Notes under the pieces: generated by a model
The model's database searches: none
Told to the model about the DNA's origin: nothing
The model's input: only the letters and a program-made list of their open reading frames with translations
Part shown: one piece after another, positions 1-5,301 of the stretch
Position numbering within the stretch: the stretch's first letter is position 1
How the letters are laid out: every line of letters begins with the position of its first letter
Made by a program: the position numbers and the translations under genes
Assembly: GCA_030698645.1 (NCBI GenBank)
Contig: JAUYMV010000074.1
Location: forward strand, 1 to 5,301
Direction: 5' to 3'
Length of the DNA stretch: 5,301 bases
Source: Mesorhizobium sp.
Lineage (GTDB): Bacteria > Pseudomonadota > Alphaproteobacteria > Rhizobiales > Rhizobiaceae

Positions 1-1576
1 GCGCATGCTTGGACAGCACCTCGGGCACGGTGAGCCAGTGTTCGTAGAGTTGCGACGGCAGCTCCACGAAATCGCGACTGACCGAGGTGCCGGCGATCGA
101 CGGCCAGCGCACATCGGTCAGCATGCCATGTAGCGCGTGGCCGAACTCGTGAAACAGCGTGCGCGCTTCATCGAGCGACAGCAGTGCCGGTTCGCCGGGC
201 GCCGGCTTGGCGAAATTCATCACGTTGTAGATGACCGGCCTCGAGCCTTGGCCGAGCGAATAGCCGGATTCGAGACTGCTCATCCACGCGCCCGAGCGCT
301 TCGACGGCCGCGCGAAATAGTCCGCCAGGAACGTCGCGATGCGGTGCCCGTCGCGATCGCGCACCTCGAAGACGCGCACGTCAGGGTGCCATGCCTCGAT
401 CTCCGGCCGCTCGACGAAGGAGATGCCGAACAGCCTGGTCGCCACGTCAAAGCAGGCGTCGATGATCCGTTCGAGCTGGAGATAGGGCTTCAGTTCTGCC
501 TCGTCGAAACTGTATTTCTCGGCGCGCAGCTTCTCGGAATAGTGTCGCCAGTCCCACGGCTGGATGTCATGGTTGCGGCCCTCGCCGGCCGCCAGCCGCT
601 TCAGCTCGGTCTCGTCCGCCGCCGCCTTCTCCAGCGCCTTCTCCCAGACTGGCTCCAGCAGCGCCATCACGGCGCCCGGCGTCTTGGCCATGGTATCGTC
701 GAGCTTCAGCGCGGCGAAGCTCTCGTAACCGAGCAGCCGCGCCTTCTCGGCGCGCAGTTCCAGCGTGCGCCGGACGATCTCGCGGTTGTCGGTGTCCCCT
801 CCGGTCTCGCCGCGGCCGGCGAAGGCGCGAAACGCCTTCTCGCGCAGGTCGCGCCGGTTCGAGAAGGTCGTGAACGGCTCGTAGATCGAGCGCGACAGCG
901 TCACCGCATATTTGCCTTCCTCGCCGCGCGCCTTGGCCGCCTCCGCCATCGACGAGCGCAGGAAGTCCGGCAGCCCGTCGAGTTCGTCCTCGGCGAGGAA
1001 CATCGCGAAGGACTTTTCGTCGGCAAGCAGGTTCTGGCCGAAATTCGCACCGAGCGAGGCCAGTTCCTCGCCGATCGCCGAGAGCCGCGCCTTGTCGTCG
1101 GGCGAGAGTTTCGCGCCCGCGCGCACGAAGCGCTTCCAGGTCTTTTCGAGGACGCGATGCGTCTCCGCATCAAGGCCAAGCGTCTCACGGGCTTGGTAGA
1201 GCGTGTCGATGCGGGCAAACAGCTCCGCATTCATCGAGATGGCCGAGAAATGCCGTGACATCTTCGGTGCGATATCGCGTTCCAAGGCCTGGATCAGATC
1301 GTTGGTATGCGCGCCCGCGCGCGCCCAAAACAGGGCGCTGACATGACCCAGCGCTTCGCCCGCAAGTTCCAGCGCAGCCAGCGTGTTTTCGATCGTCGGT
1401 TCCGCCGGATCGGCGGCGATCGACTTGATTTCGGCATCGTGCGCGGCGAGCGCCGCATCGAAAGCCGGCGCGAAATCGCCATCGTCGATGGCGGTGAACG
1501 CCGGCAAGCCGATCGTGCCGCCCCAATTGCTCAAGGGATGCACGGCAAGATCGAAGGGCGTGGCGGCGTCGGGCAT
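1..1576 (-). CDS. dcp: Peptidyl-dipeptidase Dcp (M3 family zinc metallopeptidase), C-terminus cut off by the window edge
   Basis: This enzyme removes dipeptides from the C-termini of oligopeptides in the cytoplasm, a late step in peptide turnover. The frame is open from ATG at 1576-1574 to the left edge (525 codons seen; E. coli Dcp is about 680 residues, so roughly 150 are missing). The zinc site is complete: HEFGH at residues 476-480 supplies two His ligands and the catalytic Glu477, and Glu505 in FVELPSQLYEHW is the third ligand. The stretch RDFVELPSQLYEHW, and others such as AHTND, QPWDW and WHPDVRVFE, resemble Dcp more closely than oligopeptidase A. The N-terminal third is the usual helical part, with the M3 catalytic domain after about residue 215. 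The start is preceded by AGGGA eight bases upstream. A weak possible promoter on this strand is TTGCGC (1638-1633), 17 bp, TACATG (1615-1610). The gene is divergent from the marR operon. Family assignment is very secure; the exact Dcp subfamily is likely. Confidence 0.96.
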   Translation of the reverse strand, partial: MPDAATPFDLAVHPLSNWGGTIGLPAFTAIDDGDFAPAFDAALAAHDAEIKSIAADPAEPTIENTLAALELAGEALGHVSALFWARAGAHTNDLIQALERDIAPKMSRHFSAISMNAELFARIDTLYQARETLGLDAETHRVLEKTWKRFVRAGAKLSPDDKARLSAIGEELASLGANFGQNLLADEKSFAMFLAEDELDGLPDFLRSSMAEAAKARGEEGKYAVTLSRSIYEPFTTFSNRRDLREKAFRAFAGRGETGGDTDNREIVRRTLELRAEKARLLGYESFAALKLDDTMAKTPGAVMALLEPVWEKALEKAAADETELKRLAAGEGRNHDIQPWDWRHYSEKLRAEKYSFDEAELKPYLQLERIIDACFDVATRLFGISFVERPEIEAWHPDVRVFEVRDRDGHRIATFLADYFARPSKRSGAWMSSLESGYSLGQGSRPVIYNVMNFAKPAPGEPALLSLDEARTLFHEFGHALHGMLTDVRWPSIAGTSVSRDFVELPSQLYEHWLTVPEVLSKHA

Positions 1577-1643
1577 GTGGTGAGTCCCTGATGCAAAATG
1601 GTCGCTGCGCATGTAGGGCCGAGCTCCGGACTGCGCAACCGGC

Positions 1644-1672
1644 TTGACGCACCGCGGCGGCTTTGCTAGTTC
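1644..1672 (+). promoter_or_regulatory. Candidate sigma-70-type promoter of the marR-exporter operon
   Basis: TTGACG at 1644-1649 is followed after 17 bp by TAGTTC at 1667-1672, and a TG at 1664-1665 gives an extended -10 arrangement. The -35 match is good and the -10 match is modest. The position fits, with transcription expected to begin around 1679, inside the inverted repeat at 1678-1703, about 45 bp before the marR start. This is inferred from spacing and consensus only. Confidence 0.35.
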
Positions 1673-1677
1673 CGCCT

Positions 1678-1703
1678 GATAATAAGTCTAGCTTAGTATT
1701 ATC
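1678..1703. promoter_or_regulatory. AT-rich inverted repeat, candidate MarR operator
   Basis: Perfect 7-bp arms, GATAATA at 1678-1684 and TATTATC at 1697-1703, are separated by 12 bp. A second, slightly offset repeat lies inside: TAAG at 1683-1686 and CTTA at 1692-1695 around TCTAG. The block is strikingly AT-rich in a GC-rich region. It lies 21 bp before the marR start, just downstream of the candidate -10. MarR-family dimers commonly bind such imperfect palindromes of about 20 bp in their own promoters, so autorepression is the natural reading. Binding itself is inferred. Confidence 0.45.
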
Positions 1704-1724
1704 CCGCAGCGTCCGTCGGAATCC

Positions 1725-2201
1725 ATGCCCCGTCAGATAGATCCCGACTCGTTCGGCTTCCTCATCACAGATACATCTCGACTGATCCGTGCCGAGATGG
1801 ACCGCCGCATCGCCGAGGCCGGCCTTGGCGTGACCGCCGGCGAGGGCCGCGCCCTGTCGCAGGCGGCGCGCGCCGGCGTCGTGCGGCAGACGGTGCTTGC
1901 CGAACGCATGGGCGTCGAGGCAATGACACTGACCACCTATCTCGACCGTCTCGAAGCGCGCGGCCTGATCGAACGCCGCACGGATCCGACCGACCGACGC
2001 GCCAATCTGGTCCACCTCACTCCCAAGGCGGACGACGTGCTGGTCCGGATGCAGGAAATCGGCGCCGCGCTTCGCGCCGATGTCGCACGCGATATCCCGG
2101 CGGCCGACTGGGACCACCTGCTGGCGACGCTCAAGGTCGCCCGAACCACGCTTGCCGGCATGCGCGCCGACACCATTCTTCGCGAGAGCTCCGCGGCATG
2201 A
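1725..2201 (+). CDS. MarR-family winged-helix transcriptional regulator
   Basis: This is a 158-residue protein, the usual MarR length, predicted to bind DNA as a dimer and repress the adjacent exporter until a small ligand or oxidant releases it. N-terminal helices (about residues 8-32) would form part of the dimer interface. The winged helix-turn-helix spans about 36-102: VLAERMGVEAMTLTTYLDRL (about 58-76) covers the helix-turn-helix with its recognition helix. The wing follows, with the characteristic DPTDRR at 87-92 and then LTPKA. A C-terminal helical region (about 103-146) completes the dimer fold. The start at 1725 has only a weak GGA (1718-1720) as ribosome site, but it gives a full-length family protein and lies downstream of a candidate promoter and operator. 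The TGA stop overlaps the exporter's ATG in ATGA, so the two genes are translationally coupled. The ligand cannot be read from sequence. Family certain; target inferred from context. Confidence 0.93.
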   Translation: MPRQIDPDSFGFLITDTSRLIRAEMDRRIAEAGLGVTAGEGRALSQAARAGVVRQTVLAERMGVEAMTLTTYLDRLEARGLIERRTDPTDRRANLVHLTPKADDVLVRMQEIGAALRADVARDIPAADWDHLLATLKVARTTLAGMRADTILRESSAA

Positions 2202-3442
2202 ACCTGATGACTCCTGCGGCTCCCGTGATGAGCGAGCGCCGGGTGATGTGGCTGGGCGCCCTGCTGGTGGCGCTCGGGCCCGTGTCGATGGCGCTCTACA
2301 CGCCGGCAATGCCCGAGATCGTGCAGGCATTCGGAACCACGGAGTCCGCCGTCAAGCTGACGCTGTCGCTCTATTTCGCGGGCTTCGCGCTGGCGCAGCT
2401 CGTCTGCGGGCCGCTGTCGGACGGCTTTGGCCGCCGCCCGATCACCATCGCCTTCGTGCTGATCTACATGAGCGCAAGCCTGGTGGCGCTGTTTTCGCCC
2501 AATGTGGAAGTGCTGATCGCCGCGCGCTTCGTCCAGGGCGTGGGGGCCGCCGTCGGCGTCTCCATGTCGCGCGCCATCGTGCGCGATCTCTTCACCAACG
2601 AGCGCTCCGCGCGCATCATGAACATGATCGGCATGATCCTGGCGATCGGCCCGGCCTTCTCGCCGGTCATCGGCGGCATCACGATGGAACTGTTCGGCTG
2701 GCACGCCATCTTCATCCTGATGGTCGCCTTCGGCGTCGGCATTGTGCTCGCGGCTGTCTTCCTGATGCGCGAAACCGTCACGCGTGACCTGTCTCGCATT
2801 CGCCCGAAGGCGATCGCGCGGTCATACGCGACGCTCTTGGCCAGCCCCTACTTCATGTTCACCAGCCTGATGATGGCCGGCACCGTTGGCGCGCTCTATG
2901 CCCAGGCGACGCTGCTCTCCTTTATCCTGATCGACCGGGTTGGTCTCACGGCGACGCATTTCGGCCTCAGCATGCTGATGCAGTCGGGCTTCTATTTTCT
3001 GGGCACCGTCGCGGTGCGGCTCACCATTTCGCGCATCGGCGCGTTCCGCCTCGTTCCGATCGGCCTCTGCTTCGTCGCGGCGGGCGGCATCGCCCTGTTC
3101 ATCCTGCTGCGCCTCTTCGAGCCAAGCTTCCTGACGGTGATGGGACCGATCGGCTGCTACGCATTCGGCATCGCCTTCGTCACGCCCGCCATGACGACCG
3201 CCTCGCTCGCCCCCTTCCCGCACATGGCGGGTGCCGCCGCCTCCTTGTCCGGTTTCATGCAGATGGGCGCCGGCCTGCTCGGCAGCATGGCGGCGGTCCT
3301 GATCGGCGAACCGGTGCTGGCGCTCGCAACGGTCGTGCCGGCCATGGGCACGATCGCGATTCTGTCCTGGTTTGCCTGGCGCCGCCTCCCGGACCCGCCC
3401 CGCGCGGTGGTCCTGCCGCCGCCGCCGGAAATGCCAATCTAG
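2198..3442 (+). CDS. Major facilitator transporter of the Bcr/CflA drug-resistance type
   Basis: This 414-residue inner-membrane protein is expected to have 12 transmembrane helices and to export small drugs or metabolites by proton antiport. Family marks in order: YTPAMPEIVQAF at 34-45 in the first periplasmic loop, a typical Bcr/CflA sequence; motif A GPLSDGFGRRP at 71-81 between helices 2 and 3; a motif-B-like segment starting at Arg110 in RFVQGVGAAVG; and the antiporter motif C GPAFSPVIGG at 151-160. The central cytoplasmic loop is about 192-212, and the second half carries further hydrophobic segments to about 393. The C-terminal tail is short and proline-rich (LPPPPEMPI). The ATG at 2198 is favoured because it overlaps the marR stop by four bases and has GAGAG nine bases upstream; in-frame ATGs at 2207 and 2228 are less well supported. 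The substrate is unknown: Bcr/CflA members handle bicyclomycin, chloramphenicol, sulfonamides or dipeptides. The pairing with MarR supports inducible efflux. Confidence 0.94.
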   Translation: MNLMTPAAPVMSERRVMWLGALLVALGPVSMALYTPAMPEIVQAFGTTESAVKLTLSLYFAGFALAQLVCGPLSDGFGRRPITIAFVLIYMSASLVALFSPNVEVLIAARFVQGVGAAVGVSMSRAIVRDLFTNERSARIMNMIGMILAIGPAFSPVIGGITMELFGWHAIFILMVAFGVGIVLAAVFLMRETVTRDLSRIRPKAIARSYATLLASPYFMFTSLMMAGTVGALYAQATLLSFILIDRVGLTATHFGLSMLMQSGFYFLGTVAVRLTISRIGAFRLVPIGLCFVAAGGIALFILLRLFEPSFLTVMGPIGCYAFGIAFVTPAMTTASLAPFPHMAGAAASLSGFMQMGAGLLGSMAAVLIGEPVLALATVVPAMGTIAILSWFAWRRLPDPPRAVVLPPPPEMPI

Positions 3443-3475
3443 GTTCTCAGGAGAAGGCTCCGGACAGCAATCGCC

Positions 3476-4360
3476 TCACGCCCGCCGGTCCTTGCCGGGG
3501 TGCACGAGGTGGCGCATCTGCACCATCGCCATCGGGTGCGACAGGCTCTGCGCGTCGGTTTCCAGCTGCAGTTCGTCGCCGCCGCGCTTGGCGGTGCGCG
3601 CCAGGATCTCGTAGACGGCGGCGGTCGTCGATTGCAGCGCCTTTTCGGCCGGAGCAGACGCCATGGTACGCGCCAGGAACACGGCGGCCGTCAGGTCGCC
3701 GAGGCCGTTCGGCGGCCGGTCGATCAGTCGATGCTCGGCGAGCAGCGCTTGCGAGGCGTTGAGCAGGAGGTTGGCGATGCTGCCATTCATCATCGCCGGC
3801 GCCGAGGTCACCAGCATTGTCGGCGGTCCCGCCGCGAGCGCGGCGTTCATGACCTCGCGCATGTCCTCCAGCTTCCGCCCCGCCATCCATTCGAGCTCGT
3901 AGCGGTTCGGCGTCGCGATATCGGCGAGCGGCACCAGCCGGTCGCGCATCGCGATGGCGGTGGCTTCCGGGACATAGAGGCCGCCGGCGTCGCCCATCAC
4001 CGGATCGCAGACATAGAGCGCCTTCGGATTGCGCGCCTTGACGGCCTTGACCAGCGAGGCCACGGCGCCTGCCTGCGCGGCATCTCCCAGATAGCCGGAC
4101 AGCACGGCGCCGACTTCGCCGAGCCAGGGCGACCCCTCGAGATCCTTCATCAATGCGGCAAACTGTTCCGGCGGCGGCACGATGCGGGTCGCCCGGCTGT
4201 GGCCGGGGTGCCAGGGGAGGATGACCGTCGGTACCGCCCAGACCGGATAGCCGAGCGTTTCCAGCGCGAAGACGGCCGCGCGGTTTCCGACCGAGCCGCG
4301 TGCGACATGACTGGAAACGACAATCACCGCACGCGGTGCGTCCTGGCTGCCCGGCTGCAT
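3476..4360 (-). CDS. pdxY: Pyridoxal kinase, PdxY type (vitamin B6 salvage)
   Basis: The enzyme phosphorylates pyridoxal with ATP to give pyridoxal 5'-phosphate in the cytoplasm. From ATG at 4360 it has 294 residues, near the usual 280-300. Motifs, numbered from that start: SSHVARGSVGNRAAVF near the N-terminus (the vitamin-binding strand and loop of the ribokinase-like fold), SGYLGD at 88-93, CDPVMGDAGGLYVPE at 118-132, TPNRYELE at 150-157, and the anion-hole and catalytic segment NGLGD at 218-222, with Asp222 as the expected base. The usual Thr of GTGD is Leu here. An alternative ATG at 4384 would add eight residues and overlap the upstream small gene by 20 bp. I prefer 4360 because homologues usually start close before the AVIVVSSHV strand, and it lies four bases after the upstream stop; neither start has a strong Shine-Dalgarno. 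It ends 33 bp from the convergent exporter stop. PdxK or PdxY naming is a family convention; B6 kinase function is secure. Confidence 0.93.
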   Translation of the reverse strand: MQPGSQDAPRAVIVVSSHVARGSVGNRAAVFALETLGYPVWAVPTVILPWHPGHSRATRIVPPPEQFAALMKDLEGSPWLGEVGAVLSGYLGDAAQAGAVASLVKAVKARNPKALYVCDPVMGDAGGLYVPEATAIAMRDRLVPLADIATPNRYELEWMAGRKLEDMREVMNAALAAGPPTMLVTSAPAMMNGSIANLLLNASQALLAEHRLIDRPPNGLGDLTAAVFLARTMASAPAEKALQSTTAAVYEILARTAKRGGDELQLETDAQSLSHPMAMVQMRHLVHPGKDRRA

Positions 4361-4364
4361 GGAG

Positions 4365-4619
4365 TCAGCCGCCGCCCATGACATAGACGACGAGCCAGAG
4401 CACCAGAACGATGGTGATCACGAATCCGAGTCCGCGGCCGATGCGCGTGCCCCACAACTCGATCCTGTCCTCCGGATCGACATCGACGCCGGAGAGATGG
4501 TTGCGCGTCCGGTCGATGCGGCGGGCGACGAAACCCTGGCCGCCGGTCGCCGATTCCTTGTCGATCCGGTCGAGGATGCGGCGCGATTCGCTCTCGCCAT
4601 CGTCTTTTCTGTTGCTCAT
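4365..4619 (-). CDS. Small single-pass membrane protein of unknown function, upstream of pdxY
   Basis: This is an 84-residue protein I do not recognise. Residues 1-60 are hydrophilic and highly charged (MSNRKDDGESESRRILDRID at the start, then an ARRIDRTRN segment and VDPEDRIE). Residues about 65-81 (GFVITIVLVLWLVVYVM) form one strong transmembrane helix, and the protein ends in GGG. The layout looks like a C-terminal anchor with the charged part in the cytoplasm; the arginines just before the helix (R59, R62) agree with an inside N-terminus. I accept it as a gene because of the clean amphiphilic layout, the acidic and basic codon content unlike a shadow frame, and the tight join to pdxY: its TGA ends four bases before the pdxY ATG. 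No clear Shine-Dalgarno precedes the start. It is divergent from lemA. Its function cannot be deduced; the pdxY link may be only transcriptional. Confidence 0.75.
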   Translation of the reverse strand: MSNRKDDGESESRRILDRIDKESATGGQGFVARRIDRTRNHLSGVDVDPEDRIELWGTRIGRGLGFVITIVLVLWLVVYVMGGG

Positions 4620-4730
4620 GGAGCAAGTGTAGCGCGCGGCGCGGTCAAATCACAGCATCTTCGCCGCCAGTTGCGGCCTCCTATGCTGCCGCCTGAATCG
4701 ACGCGGTTTCCTTCGCCCCGGTTCCGCATT

Positions 4731-4746
4731 AATGTAGGCCGACATT
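4731..4746. promoter_or_regulatory. 16-bp near-palindrome in the divergent lemA intergenic region
   Basis: AATGTAGGCCGACATT reads the same on both strands except for one mismatched pair (A4736/G4741), giving 14 of 16 symmetric positions. It sits between the divergent small-membrane-protein gene and lemA, 38 bp before the lemA start. It overlaps a second small palindrome, CATTAATG (4727-4734). The symmetry suggests a dimeric regulator site, but no regulator is identified. Confidence 0.35.
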
Positions 4747-4748
4747 TG

Positions 4749-4765
4749 CTCCTCACGACGAGGAG
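4749..4765 (+). promoter_or_regulatory. Short hairpin containing a strong ribosome-binding sequence in the lemA leader
   Basis: CTCCTC (4749-4754) and GAGGAG (4760-4765) are perfect 6-bp arms around the loop ACGAC. The right arm is an excellent Shine-Dalgarno sequence, so in RNA the hairpin would hide it. GAGGAG lies five bases before an ATG at 4771 that is out of frame with lemA, and 18 bases before the lemA ATG, which is too far for normal use. There is no T-run, so it is not an intrinsic terminator. Confidence 0.35.
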
Positions 4766-4772
4766 ACGAGAT

Positions 4773-4778
4773 GGGGGA
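4773..4778 (+). promoter_or_regulatory. Ribosome-binding site that decides the lemA start
   Basis: GGGGGA lies five bases before the ATG at 4784 and is the best-placed site for lemA. No ATG, GTG or TTG in the lemA frame lies between the GAGGAG at 4760-4765 and 4784, so the stronger upstream site cannot serve lemA directly. Confidence 0.45.
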
Positions 4779-4783
4779 ATACC

Positions 4784-5301
4784 ATGATTGCCGATCGCCT
4801 TCTGCCGGCTGTCCACCTGCCGCGCTTCGTCGCCGCCCTGCTGCTTCTCTTCGCGCTTCCCGCCCTGTCGGGCTGCGGGTTCAACACCATTCCGACGGCG
4901 GAAGAAAAGGCCAAGGCGGCATGGAGCGAGGTGCTCAACCAGTATCAGCGCCGCGCCGACCTGATCCCCAATCTGGTCGAGACGGTGAAAGGCTACGCGG
5001 CGCAGGAAAAGGACGTGCTGGAATCGGTCGTCGAGGCGCGCGCCAAGGCAACCCAGCCGCAAATCCAGGTCTCCCCGGAGATGCTGTCCGATCCCGACGC
5101 CTTCAAGGCCTTCCAGGAAAGCCAGGCCGGATTGACCGGCGCCCTGTCGCGGCTGCTCGCCGTCGTGGAGAATTATCCCGACCTGAAGTCCAACCAGAAT
5201 TTCCTGGCGTTGCAGGCGCAGCTCGAAGGCACCGAGAACCGTATCGCAGTGGCCCGGCGCGACTACATCGAGGCGGTGCGCGTCTACAACACCTCGCTGC
5301 G
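4784..5301 (+). CDS. lemA: LemA-family lipoprotein, C-terminus cut off by the window edge
   Basis: The frame runs from ATG 4784 to the right edge (172 full codons; family members are about 185-205 residues, so little is missing). The N-terminus is a lipoprotein signal: a basic start, the hydrophobic stretch FVAALLLLFALPA (15-27), then the lipobox LSGC with Cys31 as the expected lipidated residue. The absence of Asp after the Cys means the inner-membrane retention signal is not obvious. The mature part begins with FNTIP and carries the LemA signature: NQYQRRADLIPNLVETVKGY (51-70), EKDVLESVVEARAKA (75-89), ALSRLLAVVENYPDLKSNQNF (about 120-140), and a helical region TENRIAVARRDYIEAVRVYN. LemA proteins form long helical bundles; their biochemical role is not settled. 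They are often followed by TPM-domain membrane proteins, which here would lie outside the window. Family assignment is very secure. Confidence 0.95.
   Translation, partial: MIADRLLPAVHLPRFVAALLLLFALPALSGCGFNTIPTAEEKAKAAWSEVLNQYQRRADLIPNLVETVKGYAAQEKDVLESVVEARAKATQPQIQVSPEMLSDPDAFKAFQESQAGLTGALSRLLAVVENYPDLKSNQNFLALQAQLEGTENRIAVARRDYIEAVRVYNTSL

Noticed and set aside
137..1258. Long + strand open frame (373 codons) opposite the peptidase gene
   Set aside because: It is antisense to a clear M3 peptidase with an intact zinc site. Its translation is Arg/His/Leu-rich low-information sequence with no recognisable domain, as expected from GC-rich antisense shadows.
1309..1325. Alternating GC tract that could suggest Z-DNA or a simple repeat
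   Set aside because: It lies inside dcp and encodes the conserved-looking WARAGAHTND segment; codon use in a GC-rich gene explains it.
1185..2330. Minus-strand open frame of 381 codons across the dcp start, the intergenic region and marR
   Set aside because: It spans a promoter region and is antisense to marR. Its part over dcp is only a frame shift of the real protein, and the composition is that of a shadow.
2080..2787. + strand frame of 235 codons overlapping marR and the exporter
   Set aside because: It is an alternate frame of two well-supported genes, rich in Arg, His and Gly, with no hydrophobic or domain pattern of its own.
3443..3475. Possible bidirectional terminator between the convergent exporter and pdxY
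   Set aside because: TTCTC/GAGAA (3444-3455) and GGAG/CTCC (3450-3461) are short, mutually exclusive stems with no T-run on either strand, too weak to call an intrinsic terminator.
3500..4381. + strand frame of 293 codons opposite pyridoxal kinase
   Set aside because: The minus strand carries an almost complete set of B6 kinase motifs; this frame shows none and is an antisense shadow.

Overview
The window is a GC-rich, densely packed bacterial chromosome segment. Codon bias towards G/C in third positions, and the style of the proteins, suggest an alphaproteobacterium of the Hyphomicrobiales (Rhizobiales), perhaps near Mesorhizobium or Phyllobacteriaceae. The placement is inferred from protein resemblance, not from a marker gene. 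No tRNA, rRNA, CRISPR array, insertion sequence or phage gene is visible.

Layout, left to right. (1) The minus strand up to 1576 carries the first 525 codons of a zinc metallopeptidase of family M3, peptidyl-dipeptidase Dcp; its C-terminus lies beyond the left edge. (2) A 148-bp divergent intergenic region (1577-1724) holds a candidate promoter and an AT-rich inverted repeat that stands out from the GC-rich surroundings. (3) The plus strand carries a two-gene operon: a MarR-family repressor (1725-2201) and a Bcr/CflA-type major facilitator drug exporter (2198-3442), whose stop and start overlap as ATGA. (4) The minus strand carries a small single-pass membrane protein of unknown function (4365-4619) followed by a pyridoxal kinase (about 3476-4360). 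These two are almost contiguous and probably cotranscribed, and they converge on the exporter across 33 bp. (5) A second divergent intergenic region (4620-4783) holds a 16-bp near-palindrome and a 6-bp hairpin. (6) The plus strand from 4784 carries the first 172 codons of a LemA-family lipoprotein that runs off the right edge.

Functionally, the MarR/exporter pair is a classic self-contained efflux module: the repressor probably binds the inverted repeat in its own promoter and is released by a small ligand. Pyridoxal kinase belongs to vitamin B6 salvage, Dcp to intracellular peptide turnover, and LemA to a poorly understood envelope-associated family. These are mostly housekeeping or accessory-metabolic genes. 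I see no convincing new multi-gene system. The points most worth a second look are regulatory: the two intergenic palindromes, the lemA leader with its out-of-frame strong start, and the orphan small membrane protein attached to pdxY.
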